A stretch of DNA of 43,847 nt, taken from the NCBI GenBank assembly GCA_009780015.1, contig WRAW01000013.1, positions 1 through 43,847 of the forward strand, read 5' to 3'. The first letter of the stretch is position 1, and every line of letters begins with the position of its first letter. The position numbers were made by a program, and so were the translations under genes. A model generated the notes under the pieces. The model saw only the letters and a list, made by a program, of their open reading frames with translations. It had not been told where the DNA came from and ran no database searches. Origin of the DNA: Defluviitaleaceae bacterium. Lineage in GTDB: Bacteria; Bacillota; Clostridia; Lachnospirales; WRAA01. Below are positions 1-7,795 of this stretch, one piece after another.

Positions 1-475
1 AAACCCGCTTTGGGTGAAATTTTGAGGCAATTTTTCGCTGGACTAGGAAGCGCCGACGACGCATATAGCAATTTGGTTTTGCGTAGCCTCAAACTTCGCC
101 CGAGAATGCGCCTGAAGCCGCGCATTTCGGTCTTGTTTTCGGGCAACGCAAAATCAAATTGCTGTAATGGCATGATTCTGCTAGGGTGTGTCGTCAATAG
201 GTTTTTCGAGAAGATTTTTGAGGCGATTTTTCGTCAATCTAGGAGGTGACGACGCCGCGTACCCGCAGTGGTACGCAAGGAGGAGCCGACGAAGAGTGGC
301 GCAAAATCGGCAAAAGTATTCCGAAAAATCTATTGACGACACACCCTAGGATGCTGTGTGCCAGTGGCACACGTTTAGCATCTGAAGCGCCAGCGCAAGA
401 GGAGGCGTCTGACAACGCCCAGCGGAAAATTGACCAAAATTACGCCCAAATGGGGCTTGAAAACACGCCCTAGAG
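1..475. mobile_element. MITE-like mosaic repeat, left end outside window, carrying a nested copy
   Basis: Non-coding. The right end (about 420-475) is an inverted copy, at roughly three-quarters identity, of the first 42 bases of the window, so the element's left terminus lies just before base 1. Its right terminus reads CGCCCTAG. Inside are the family core (tttttcgct, then CTAGGAAGCGCCGACGACG, about 33-61), an internal inverted repeat (about 66-88 with 141-166), and a GTGTGCC/GGCACAC hairpin (about 356-373) also found near 17131-17147. A second complete element (181-349) sits in the middle. Short ORFs here are not convincing genes. Confidence 0.7.
181..349 (+). mobile_element. Nested MITE-like element with perfect 20-bp terminal inverted repeats
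   Basis: The ends CTAGGGTGTGTCGTCAATAG (181-200) and its exact reverse complement (330-349) bracket 169 bp. Pairing continues about 7 bp further inward with one mismatch. Both outer GGG/CCC ends are bordered by TA, as expected for a TA target duplication. The inside carries the family core (tttttcgtcaat, then ctaggaggtgacgacgcc, about 227-256) and a small hairpin (GCGTACC/GGTACGC), followed by AAGGAGGAG. It is non-coding and is inserted in the larger element. Confidence 0.75.
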
Positions 476-610
476 CCTATCCAACAATAAGCGGCTTCAC
501 GTTTTTTGGTTTTTTGCCGCATTGCGTCGGCCAGGTGAGCAGCGCCGAAACGCCCTTGAAGTTTGTGCCGTGACTTGACAATATCTATAGGTAGCCCTTT
601 CCAGATCACT
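473..610. repeat. Probable partial repeat element or coding remnant
   Basis: This stretch starts with TAGAGCCTATCC, similar to the AGAGCCTG terminus of the element at 16994. The minus strand can encode a fragment containing RHKLQGRFGAAHLADAMRQK with no proper gene around it. It looks like repeat-derived sequence rather than a functional gene; I cannot assign a family. No matching right terminus is visible. Confidence 0.3.
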
Positions 611-621
611 CCATCTTATAG

Positions 622-640
622 TATAATGTTACTGTATAAT
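622..640 (+). promoter_or_regulatory. Possible -10 boxes upstream of the glycosyltransferase gene
   Basis: Two TATAAT hexamers (622-627 and 635-640) lie about 70-80 bp before the start codon. No good -35 box is spaced correctly (TTCCAG stands 17 bp before the first), so this is a weak prediction. Confidence 0.3.
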
Positions 641-706
641 GCCAAAGCTGTCAAGGAAATATGGTAGATTGGCGAACACGCCATACTCAACGGAAGGAAC
701 ACCCGA

Positions 707-1660
707 ATGACTCAATATGTTCCAACACTAGGCATTGTTGTGCCGTGCTACAATGAGGAGGAAGTCCTTCCAAGGACGCTCGAAGCTCTTACGGGTGAAC
801 TTGACGCGCTTGTTTCGGACGGGATGATCGGCGCCGAAAGCTTTATCCTGTTTGTGGACGACGGTTCGAGGGACTCTACATGGCGGCTAATCGCAGGCTA
901 CGCGGCCGCGGACAGGCGCGTAAAGGGCCTAAAGCTTGCCGCCAACGCCGGACACCAAAACGCGCTCTTCGCCGGGCTGATGCAAGCCCGCGCGTCGGCC
1001 GACTGCACAATCTCCATAGACGCCGATTTACAGGACGACACATCCGTCATCCGTGAATTTCTAAAACGTTACGCGGAAGGCTGCCAGATCGTCTACGGCA
1101 TACGCAACGAGCGAAAAACCGACACCGCCTTCAAACGAAGCTCCGCCCAAACCTTCTACAAGCTTATGCGCCTGTCGGGCGTAAAGCTGCGCTACAACCA
1201 CGCCGACTACCGGCTTATGAGCCGCACCGCTCTGGACGCCCTGTCCGATTATCGCGAAGGACACCTCTTCCTGCGCGGCATAGTGCCGCTGCTTGGCTTC
1301 AAGTCCGCCGAAGTCCTCTACAGCCGCAAGGAACGAGCCGCCGGCGTCACAAAGTACCCTCTTCGAAAAATGCTTGCCTTTGCCTTCGACGGCGTCACAA
1401 GCTTTTCAAAGGCGCCAATCAAGCTTATCACCGGCGTCGGCTTGTTTGGGCTGCTCATGAGCCTCGTAGCCATAATATATGTCGTGGCAAGCATACTGCA
1501 CGGCGACATCGTCCCCGGCTGGACTTCGATAATGATATCAGTATGGGTAATAGGCTCGCTGCAGCTTATAGCGATAGGAGTCGTCGGCGAGTACATCGGA
1601 AAAATATTTATGGAGGTAAAACGCCGACCGCGCTACGTGGTGGAAGAGTTTGTCGAGTAA
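707..1660 (+). CDS. Family 2 glycosyltransferase, GtrB/DPM1-like, membrane-anchored
   Basis: A 317-residue protein that probably transfers a sugar from a nucleotide donor to a polyprenyl-phosphate carrier at the inner face of the membrane. The N-terminal GT-A domain begins VPCYNEEEVLP. The nucleotide/metal-binding DDGSRDST lies near residue 50 and the catalytic-site DADLQDD near 105. Two hydrophobic segments (about 232-262 and 268-298) form the C-terminal membrane hairpin typical of the GtrB/YkcC/ArnC group. The ATG at 707 follows GGAAGGA. It stands alone ahead of tepA (about 100 bp gap) without glycan-locus partners, so the acceptor cannot be inferred. Length fits the family. Confidence 0.88.
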   Translation: MTQYVPTLGIVVPCYNEEEVLPRTLEALTGELDALVSDGMIGAESFILFVDDGSRDSTWRLIAGYAAADRRVKGLKLAANAGHQNALFAGLMQARASADCTISIDADLQDDTSVIREFLKRYAEGCQIVYGIRNERKTDTAFKRSSAQTFYKLMRLSGVKLRYNHADYRLMSRTALDALSDYREGHLFLRGIVPLLGFKSAEVLYSRKERAAGVTKYPLRKMLAFAFDGVTSFSKAPIKLITGVGLFGLLMSLVAIIYVVASILHGDIVPGWTSIMISVWVIGSLQLIAIGVVGEYIGKIFMEVKRRPRYVVEEFVE

Positions 1661-1759
1661 TAACCCGGCCATGCGGACATACTACATAATACATAAAAAG
1701 TATGTAGGCTGGTGTTAGTTAAAATGATAGATATAATAAGCGTAAGCAAGGGCAGCGCC

Positions 1760-2512
1760 ATGGACACGCCGATTCCAAGCGACCATCCCCCGGACGCGTG
1801 CCCGGAAACTTCACCCGAAAGCACGCCTCCCGACGCTCTTCACGCCCTGGGGCAGCCGCCGCCTTCCGAAAGCGTCGTCCGCAAGAACCCGCGCGGCAAC
1901 ATACAGTTCCTGACAATAATCGGCCAGGTCGAGGGGCACGTAACCCTGCCGCCCTTCAACAAGACCACCAAGTACGAGCACATAATACCGCTGCTGGTGA
2001 TGGCGGCCGAAAACTCCGAGGTTGACGGCCTGCTTGTCCTGCTGAACACCGTCGGCGGCGACGTGGAGGCCGGGCTTGCCATAGCCGAACTGATATCGGG
2101 CCTTGGCAAACCCACCGTCTCGCTTGTCATCGGAGGAGGGCACTCCATCGGCGTACCGCTTGCCGTCGCGTCGGACTATTCCTTTATCGCGCCGTCCGCT
2201 ACCATGACGATCCATCCCGTGCGCATGAACGGCACGGTTGTCGGCGCCCCTCAGACATATGACTATTTCAACAAAACGCAGGAACGCGTAATCGGCTTCA
2301 TCGCCGCAAACTGCGAAATCCCCAAGGACAGGCTGCGCAAGCTTATGCTGGACACATCCACCCTGGCTCTTGATGTCGGCACAATGCTGATCGGCCAGGA
2401 AGCCGTAGACGAAAAGCTAATCAACGCGACGGGCGGCCTGCACGACGCCCTCGAAATGCTCTACTCAATGATTGAGAAAAACCGCAAAGCTTCCGCCCAG
2501 CCCACAGAATAA
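1760..2512 (+). CDS. tepA: ClpP-like serine protease TepA (YmfB family)
   Basis: A ClpP/crotonase-fold protease related to Bacillus TepA, a cytoplasmic protein implicated in protein export and spore peptide degradation. The core matches TepA strongly: NKTTKYEHIIP, LLNTVGGDVEAGLAIAE, the nucleophile motif GGGHSIGVP with catalytic Ser, and TIHPVR with catalytic His. The N-terminal 45 residues are proline-rich and variable. I chose ATG 1760 (250 residues) because CAAGGG stands 7 bp upstream. The frame stays open to GTG 1712 and ATG 1724, which would add 12-16 residues but have poorer SD sequences. No transmembrane segment or signal peptide is seen. In other Firmicutes it often neighbours ftsK/spoIIIE; that partner is not visible here. 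Confidence 0.85.
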   Translation: MDTPIPSDHPPDACPETSPESTPPDALHALGQPPPSESVVRKNPRGNIQFLTIIGQVEGHVTLPPFNKTTKYEHIIPLLVMAAENSEVDGLLVLLNTVGGDVEAGLAIAELISGLGKPTVSLVIGGGHSIGVPLAVASDYSFIAPSATMTIHPVRMNGTVVGAPQTYDYFNKTQERVIGFIAANCEIPKDRLRKLMLDTSTLALDVGTMLIGQEAVDEKLINATGGLHDALEMLYSMIEKNRKASAQPTE

Positions 2513-2522
2513 GAATCTGTCG

Positions 2523-2750
2523 TCATCTTTTCTTTCTTGGATACGGCTGTCTGCAATCGGTTCTTCCGACAATATAGTCAATGCTTGTATTATAAAAATC
2601 CGCCAGTTTAATCAGCGCTTCAACCGGTATGTTTATTTTCCCCAGCTCATATTTTGAATACGTGGTTTGTTTGACGTTAAGAATTTTAGCAAGCGTTTCT
2701 TGCTTTGTGTCACTGTCTTCTCTGAGATCTTTTATAGTGTCGAATTTCAC
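2523..2750 (-). CDS. Small XRE-family helix-turn-helix regulator
   Basis: 75 residues, essentially one Cro/C1-type DNA-binding domain: TKQETLAKILNVKQTTYSKYE forms the helix-turn-helix, followed by IPVEALIKLADFYNTSIDYI, the usual C-terminal helices. The start is GTG at 2750, with GAGGTG 8-11 bp upstream on the minus strand. It faces a consensus promoter with two palindromic AGTCG-type sites (2780-2821), which it probably binds, repressing the divergent RNA and perhaps itself. It ends close to tepA, which it converges on. Function beyond DNA binding is unknown. Confidence 0.85.
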   Translation of the reverse strand: MKFDTIKDLREDSDTKQETLAKILNVKQTTYSKYELGKINIPVEALIKLADFYNTSIDYIVGRTDCRQPYPRKKR

Positions 2751-2779
2751 AAAAATTCACCTCGTACCAATAATAAAAC

Positions 2780-2824
2780 AGTCGCATAAAGACTATTGAC
2801 AAATAGTCGTAATCCGACTATAAT
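2780..2824 (+). promoter_or_regulatory. Consensus sigma-A promoter overlapped by palindromic operator sites
   Basis: TTGACA (2796-2801) and TATAAT (2819-2824) are separated by exactly 17 bp. The palindrome ATAGTCG-5 nt-CGACTAT (2803-2821) fills the spacer and overlaps the -10 box. A second, weaker one (AGTC-7 nt-GACT, 2780-2794) abuts the -35 box. The layout fits repression by the adjacent XRE protein. Confidence 0.8.
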
Positions 2825-2830
2825 TACTAT

Positions 2831-2956
2831 TAGCGCAAGGGGAGCTGCAATCAAAACGTGCGGACTACACCTGCATTGTTTTGATTGCGGTTTGGTTCAG
2901 CCTCGCCTAAAAAAGCAAGCGGCTACCGGTTTAACCGATAGCCGCTTGTTTTAATG
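2831..2956 (+). ncRNA. Predicted small RNA downstream of the XRE-controlled promoter
   Basis: Transcription from the promoter at 2796-2824 should start near 2831. The following 125 bases contain no convincing ORF but form a perfect 11-bp hairpin (GCAATCAAAAC at 2847-2857 with 2878-2888, 20-nt loop) and end in a strong terminator hairpin (2916-2948). This reads as a discrete roughly 120-nt RNA. An 8-codon GTG ORF (from 2858) has no well-placed SD. Target unknown. Confidence 0.55.
2916..2954. terminator. Bidirectional rho-independent terminator
   Basis: CAAGCGGCTA (2916-2925) pairs with TAGCCGCTTG (2939-2948). On the minus strand the stem is followed by CTTTTTTAGG, ending the cation-efflux operon. 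On the plus strand it is followed by TTTTAATGTTTT, ending the predicted small RNA. Confidence 0.85.
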
Positions 2957-2966
2957 TTTTCGCAAA

Positions 2967-3878
2967 TTATTTATCCTGGAAAGGACTGGCGTGTACCATG
3001 CAGTGCTTGACGTCCTCGATCTTAGCCTCTATTTCGTCGTGAATGTGCTGCATCACATCATGCGTCTCGAAGAGTGACGAGTTGCCGTCGAAATAAATCT
3101 CCACATCCACATATATCTTATTGCCGAACATCCTTGTGTTAAGGCGCTCGATGCCTTTTACGCCGTCGCCGGCAAGCACCAGGGCGCGGATTTTCTCGAC
3201 GGTTTCCTTGTCGCATGATTTGTCGGTAATCTTATCTATCGCGCTTCGCCCAATGTCGAGGCCGACCTTGATAATAAACGCGCATATTACTATGCTTGCA
3301 AGGTAGTCCATCACCGGAAAGCCCGCCCGCGCGCCCGCGATCCCGATCAAGCTGCCTATTGACGAAATGCCGTCGCTGCGGCTGTGCCACGCGTCGGCCA
3401 TCAGCGCGTCGGAGTTAAGCGTTTTCGCCGCGCCGCGCACATACCAGAACAGAGCCTCTTTTACAACAATACCTATGCCCGCGGCCCAAAGCGCAAGCAC
3501 ACCCGGCGCGGCGGCGGCGTAGGCGTCCATGCCGATTATGTTCATAACGCCGTCGTAGCCTATCCACAGCCCAACAGCGCACAGCACAAACGCCACAATC
3601 AGAGCCGCGATGCTCTCCATGCGCTCGTGACCGTACTGGTGATCCTCATCCGATTCCTTGCTTCCCATCTTTATTCCGATCATGACTACGAACGTCGTCG
3701 AAAAATCGGAAATAGAGTGAATGGCGTCAGAAATCATCGCGGCGGAGTTGGCGAAGATACCCGCGAACAGCTTGAACGCCGCCAAAACCACATTCACCGC
3801 GATACTCCGGCGGGCAACCTTCATCGCGGCTTTCCGGCGTCCGCCGTCCGGCTTCTTAGCCGAATAAGTACTCGACAT
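2967..3878 (-). CDS. Cation diffusion facilitator (CDF) metal efflux protein
   Basis: A 303-residue proton/metal antiporter of the CDF family, expected to export divalent metals (Zn, Fe, Mn or Cd) across the cytoplasmic membrane. The membrane half carries about six hydrophobic segments with the family signatures SDAIHSISDFSTT (TM2, metal site) and DAWHSRSDGISS (TM5, second half-site). The C-terminal 90 residues form the cytoplasmic ferredoxin-like dimerisation domain with a late VHASPF. The metal site is DxxxD in TM2 with HxxxD in TM5, the usual layout. The ATG at 3878 follows GGGAGA. It lies 21 bp after the phosphofructokinase stop, so the two are probably co-transcribed. Substrate metal cannot be decided. 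Confidence 0.9.
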   Translation of the reverse strand: MSSTYSAKKPDGGRRKAAMKVARRSIAVNVVLAAFKLFAGIFANSAAMISDAIHSISDFSTTFVVMIGIKMGSKESDEDHQYGHERMESIAALIVAFVLCAVGLWIGYDGVMNIIGMDAYAAAAPGVLALWAAGIGIVVKEALFWYVRGAAKTLNSDALMADAWHSRSDGISSIGSLIGIAGARAGFPVMDYLASIVICAFIIKVGLDIGRSAIDKITDKSCDKETVEKIRALVLAGDGVKGIERLNTRMFGNKIYVDVEIYFDGNSSLFETHDVMQHIHDEIEAKIEDVKHCMVHASPFQDK

Positions 3879-3899
3879 GATTAGTATCTCCCAAATCTT

Positions 3900-5141
3900 C
3901 TACCCAAGTGTTTGCGGGTTCAAAATCAAGTGTCTGGGCAGACCGTCTACCATAACCTGCGAAAGCTCGCCCTGAATAAGCGGCCTCATGTAGTCGGTCA
4001 ACTCCTTGGATACATATGATCCGTTCTCTGTTATCCACAGGTCGGGAACCTTTTTCTCGACATTGGCAATCTTTTCGACTTCGACCAGTGCTGTCTCGAT
4101 CATGTACGGGTCGTCCGAAGTGCGCTCGAACACGACGGTCATGCCGGTCATTCCCGACAGCGCCGCTTTCACGGCCTGTCCACCCGCCAAAAACGCTTCG
4201 GCGTTGTCCGTGCGCGACTGCATATGCGCCGCCGCGCGCTGTAATATACTAAGCTCTATGGAGCGCGTCTTGCGCTTGAACTTTTCCGAAACAAGGCCGG
4301 ACAGCACGGAGGCCGTACCGCCAAGCGACTTGTGGCCAAAGGCGTCGGTTGACTTCGCACTTTGCGAATCGTACTCGCAGACATATGTTCCGTCCGCAAG
4401 CTGTATGCCCTCGGATACGGCTATGACAATCGCCTTGCTGTTGCGCTCGTACAGGCTGTTTATTTTTTCATAAAGTCCTTCTATGCTAAACGGTGTTTCC
4501 GGCAGGAATATCATGTCGGGGCCTTCGCAGTCCTCGCACCTTGCCAAAGACGCGGCGGCGGTCAGCCATCCCGCGTTGCGCCCCATGATCTCGACAATGT
4601 TGATCTGGCCATTTCCATAGACAGACCCGTCTCTTATTATCTCCTTGAACACCGAACCTATGTATTTCGCGGCGGAACCGAAGCCCGGCGTATGATCCGT
4701 AATTGCCAGATCGTTGTCGATTGTCTTGGGGACTCCGACGAAGCGTATGTTGCTGCCCGTGTCCTGGGCGTATCTCGACAGCTTCATGACCGAGTCCATC
4801 GAGTCGTTTCCGCCGATGTACAAAAAGCATTCGATCTCAAGCTCTTTGAGCTTGTCGAATATCTGCGCAAAAATTTCCTCGTTGTCGTGATGAGACGGCA
4901 ACTTGTAGCGGCACGAGCCCAAGAACGACGACGGCGTGCGGCGAAGCAGCTCGATATCCAAGTTGTCCCTGATGTGGTGCGAAAGGTCTACGTACCTGCC
5001 TTCTATAAAGCCCTTGATCCCGTTTTGCATTCCGTAGACCTTGTTCGCGCCGCGATCCTTGGCCGTCTTATAGACACCGGCCAAGCTTGCGTTTATTACG
5101 GCTGTCGGGCCGCCCGACTGTCCTACTATAACATTACCCAT
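3900..5141 (-). CDS. pfp: Pyrophosphate-type 6-phosphofructokinase
   Basis: A 413-residue enzyme that phosphorylates fructose 6-phosphate in glycolysis, probably using pyrophosphate. The N-terminus VGQSGGPTAVINASL is typical of the PPi-PFK lineage. YIGGNDSMDS replaces the GGDGS of ATP enzymes, and the acidic residue there is the accepted marker for PPi use. PKTIDNDL with TDHTPGFGSA binds substrate (catalytic Asp), and MGRNAGWL follows. ATG 5141 is preceded by GGGAGGT. The frame runs open 77 codons further upstream but without family similarity, so the long form is rejected. A PPi-linked glycolytic step saves ATP in fermenters, consistent with the Rnf complex in the same window. Confidence 0.9.
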   Translation of the reverse strand: MGNVIVGQSGGPTAVINASLAGVYKTAKDRGANKVYGMQNGIKGFIEGRYVDLSHHIRDNLDIELLRRTPSSFLGSCRYKLPSHHDNEEIFAQIFDKLKELEIECFLYIGGNDSMDSVMKLSRYAQDTGSNIRFVGVPKTIDNDLAITDHTPGFGSAAKYIGSVFKEIIRDGSVYGNGQINIVEIMGRNAGWLTAAASLARCEDCEGPDMIFLPETPFSIEGLYEKINSLYERNSKAIVIAVSEGIQLADGTYVCEYDSQSAKSTDAFGHKSLGGTASVLSGLVSEKFKRKTRSIELSILQRAAAHMQSRTDNAEAFLAGGQAVKAALSGMTGMTVVFERTSDDPYMIETALVEVEKIANVEKKVPDLWITENGSYVSKELTDYMRPLIQGELSQVMVDGLPRHLILNPQTLG

Positions 5142-5311
5142 TGGTAAACCTCCCGCGTTTGTCATTTGGTACTCTATGGCTATTATACCAACTCCGCATA
5201 GCATATGCAAGCGACAAGCCACATTTATCCGCGAACACCGAGCATTTTTTTGATTATGAAGCCCAAAACCTTGGGCATCCGTATAACTTTGAACTTCAAG
5301 CCGCGCACCCC

Positions 5312-5470
5312 CTACAAGAACATCATCCAAAACCCGGCGATTATAATTAACGAGGCGACGGCAAACGCCCACGCGTTAAGCATAAGCCCAAGCGTCATCC
5401 CCATCCCAAACATAAACAGCACAAAGCCGCCAATTCTGCGGCGTCTGTAACGCATCCTAAAACCTTTCAT
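5312..5470 (-). CDS. Small two-segment membrane protein, unknown
   Basis: 52 residues: a very basic start (MKGFRMRYRRRR), then two closely spaced hydrophobic segments (about 13-28 and 31-51). ATG 5470 has an excellent AGGAGGG 8 bp upstream. The open frame extends to 5614, but the extra N-terminal part is not protein-like. The basic end should stay in the cytoplasm. I do not recognise the family. It lies about 170 bp upstream of pfp on the same strand. Confidence 0.6.
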   Translation of the reverse strand: MKGFRMRYRRRRIGGFVLFMFGMGMTLGLMLNAWAFAVASLIIIAGFWMMFL

Positions 5471-5785
5471 AATAAACCCTCCTTTACACACTATTCCCAA
5501 GGGTCTAAAATGTGCGTGTACCGCAAGGTCATGAGAGCTACTATTATCATGGATGAAGTCGCCAAAAGAAAAATCGCCATAAATTTTGCACTTATAGCGA
5601 TTTTTTAGATACATTACTCAAGATAGGCAGCAAGCGCATACAAACCACGGTTACGCGATCTCGCGATATTTGGAAATTCAACTTCTATCCTAAGTTACTG
5701 CATTCCCTCTACAAACACAATGTATATCTTGGTAAATCGTTGTCAATCTGAAATATTTGATACGAAATACTTATTTTGCGTCGTT

Positions 5786-6514
5786 CTATCGTTTATTTTT
5801 TTGCCGATATATAATCTGTTGGATTTCAGAGCCATTACTAACATAAACTTTGTAATGGGTTCCGGAACCATGAATAACTATCTGGCCTCCATTCACATCT
5901 ACGGACACTTGGTCATAGGAGAGCATGAAGTCAAAGCCTCGTATATCTCCCCAGTAGAACCACTTTGATATACCTCTTCCAGCAATGCCGCCTTCATAAA
6001 CCTTAATATTTGTTTTTGATATGGCATTGGCAACCATAGGAGCTAAAATTATGTATACAGCGCCTAACAGCATAAACATACCCCAAACTGGTGTTCTGAC
6101 GCGCACTATTGTGAATCCACCCTGCCACCACCCTCCCAGTTCTTCTGTATAACCTAACGTGCTGGCAAATATGAAGAAAATAATGGCTATAACTACGTTG
6201 AACGCAACCCAGCCAAAAATTGCCTTGCTGCCCTCACCACTTCCTTCAGCTAATAATTCTCCCATAGCTACAGTCTTTAACGGATTTACTTTAGTAACGC
6301 CAGAAGCTACAACCGGTATGTCCTCGATATTGAAATCCGTGATATTAGAACTACTTTCAGAATTGTATATTGACATACATTCATCCAGGAATCTGGAATA
6401 TTCAGGATTATTGACACCTTGCAACTTTTTTGTTAAATTGTCAATAAACTGCTTTTTCTGTTTGATATCCATTTTGTGAAATTTCGCCCGAAATTGTTCA
6501 ATTTGCGATGTCAT
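5786..6514 (-). CDS. Two-segment membrane protein with C-terminal PH-like domain, unknown
   Basis: 242 residues. The first 90 are soluble and charged (helical, IEQFRAKFHKMDIKQKKQF). Two membrane segments follow (about 98-118 and 140-165, FGWVAFNVVIAIIFFIFAS and WGMFMLLGAVYIILAPMVA). The last 75 residues form a beta-rich stretch (VYEGGIAGRGISKWFYWGDI) like bacterial PH/YcxB-type domains. ATG 6514 has AAGGGG at 8 bp; the in-frame ATG 6520 is too close to it. The region is more AT-rich than its neighbours. Function unknown; it might be regulatory or envelope-associated. Confidence 0.65.
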   Translation of the reverse strand: MTSQIEQFRAKFHKMDIKQKKQFIDNLTKKLQGVNNPEYSRFLDECMSIYNSESSSNITDFNIEDIPVVASGVTKVNPLKTVAMGELLAEGSGEGSKAIFGWVAFNVVIAIIFFIFASTLGYTEELGGWWQGGFTIVRVRTPVWGMFMLLGAVYIILAPMVANAISKTNIKVYEGGIAGRGISKWFYWGDIRGFDFMLSYDQVSVDVNGGQIVIHGSGTHYKVYVSNGSEIQQIIYRQKNKR

Positions 6515-6556
6515 AACCATATCCCCTTATTTATTCGTGATCATGATGAATATTTG

Positions 6557-6597
6557 GATAGAACCTCCGTAAATCTGGCATTTGCGGAGGTTCTATC
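6557..6597. repeat. Long hairpin with element-like ends (GAACCT/AGGTTC)
   Basis: An 18-bp inverted repeat with one mismatch (6557-6574 with 6580-6597) and a 5-nt loop, between two minus-strand genes. Its ends TAGAACCT...AGGTTCTA match the termini of the MITE-like elements at 12215, 24796 and 26139. It lacks a U-run on the minus strand, so it may be a coreless element derivative rather than a classic terminator. Confidence 0.55.
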
Positions 6598-6626
6598 TTT
6601 AAGTATAGTTCTAATATCCATGCTGT

Positions 6627-7424
6627 TTATTGGATTGTGCCTACGAAGGCGTACATTGTGGTGTTTCCAGCGCGAAGATGCGGAACAGTAAATTCAATCC
6701 TTAGCTGAGAAACCCCGGCCACGTTGACAGATATCGGTCTAGGTAAGTCTGTTGCCCGTAGCTCAAAGGATTGTATCAACCTTCCATCACCAAAGAAATT
6801 AAACGTTCCGTTATGTTCTCCCCAGCCGTCCACGCGTCCGATATATCCAGAAACAGTATTGAATTGCCCACCTAAGTTATGTAGAGAATGTACTGTATCA
6901 ATGATAGATTGAACTCTATACGTGATTACTTCTTCACGAACAATTCCACCCATCGTTATTTGATCACGCCTTCGCACATCAGCGTTATTTCTATGGTCAG
7001 TAGAATGACGACGACTTACATCATACGGCGGCACCGCCTGTGCAAACGAAGCCGAAACAGCAGGTATAGATATTGGCGCAGGTATTTGCGGCGTCACCGG
7101 CGCTGCTTGGTTCATCCACGGCGGCGCTGATGACGGCGCTGCCGCACTCGCTTGGCCACTGCCTATGTACACAGTGGATGTCGCTCCGACCCAATTCGTA
7201 GGCACGCCCAATTCTTGTGCTATTATCGAAGCGGGTACGAATGTACGCCCATCCATTATAAACGCTCGATCTGCCCCGTCCAAGTGTAACTGACGGCCAT
7301 TTACCACTACATTTACGCCATAGTGAATTTCCCTCATGACACCGCTGGCAAATACAACCGTTGACGAAAGCAAGGTCGTCACCAATACACCTACTACAAA
7401 ACCTTTGGCTCTTTCTTTAAACAT
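6627..7424 (-). CDS. Secreted stalk-domain (copper amine oxidase N-like) protein with NPCBM-like C-terminus
   Basis: 265 residues with a signal peptide (RAKGFVVGVLVTTLLSSTVVFA). A copper-amine-oxidase N-terminal-like 'stalk' domain follows at about 35-90 (VVVNGRQLHLDGADRAFIMDGRTFVPASIIAQELG), a common extracellular module in Clostridia. A Pro/Ala-rich linker covers about 91-125. The C-terminal 95 residues (FNTVSGYIGRVDG, FNFFGDGRLIQS, ISVNVAGVSQLRIEF) resemble the NPCBM carbohydrate-binding fold. It is probably exported and binds wall or extracellular glycans; no catalytic residues are evident. ATG 7424 has TTGGAGGG upstream. A 24-bp near-palindrome lies about 40-60 bp upstream of the start and may be its operator. 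Confidence 0.75.
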   Translation of the reverse strand: MFKERAKGFVVGVLVTTLLSSTVVFASGVMREIHYGVNVVVNGRQLHLDGADRAFIMDGRTFVPASIIAQELGVPTNWVGATSTVYIGSGQASAAAPSSAPPWMNQAAPVTPQIPAPISIPAVSASFAQAVPPYDVSRRHSTDHRNNADVRRRDQITMGGIVREEVITYRVQSIIDTVHSLHNLGGQFNTVSGYIGRVDGWGEHNGTFNFFGDGRLIQSFELRATDLPRPISVNVAGVSQLRIEFTVPHLRAGNTTMYAFVGTIQ

Positions 7425-7461
7425 AAATATCCCTCCAATTTTAATTTTGGGTCAATCTTTC

Positions 7462-7485
7462 TAAAAAGGTTTACCTTTCTAGATA
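7462..7485. promoter_or_regulatory. Palindrome A upstream of the stalk-domain gene
   Basis: TCTAAAAAGG-TTTA-CCTTTCTAGA is a near-perfect palindrome. The same motif (TCTAGAAAGGTAAACCTTTC) recurs inside the perfect hairpin at 7593-7624. Two copies about 130 bp apart suggest operator sites or the ends of a small element. Confidence 0.5.
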
Positions 7486-7592
7486 GGTCAATTAGAGGAA
7501 ATATTTTAGAAGATTTATCAAATTAATTATTGCATGTTGCTTGATTTTGTGATATGTTTATAATAACTTAACATCCTTGTGAGTTATAAAAA

Positions 7593-7624
7593 GCGGTCTA
7601 GAAAGGTAAACCTTTCTAGACCGC
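7593..7624. terminator. Perfect 15-bp hairpin; possible minus-strand terminator or operator
   Basis: GCGGTCTAGAAAGGT (7593-7607), a 2-nt loop AA, and its exact reverse complement (7610-7624). On the minus strand it is followed by CTTTTTATAAC, which would suit a terminator, but no minus-strand gene ends here. The rest of 7425-7795 is AT-rich non-coding sequence. Confidence 0.5.
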
Positions 7625-7795
7625 ATATTTCTTATTACCGCTGCAAAATTCCCTCAAACGATTTCGTAATTTCACGGATCGGTAAAAATCACATCTCTTT
7701 GACGGCACATCTGGTATTGAATACAGGTTCTTATTGAGTTGGTTTCCGGTATGTGGTACAATGTTGAGCGTGACGCAAACGTTACGAAATATTTT

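Noticed and set aside
4362-5147. Plus-strand ORF of 261 codons opposite pfp
   Set aside because: Shadow of the phosphofructokinase gene.
5142-5372. Longer phosphofructokinase N-terminus
   Set aside because: No similarity to the family, and MGNVIVGQSGGPT with GGGAGGT is the expected start.
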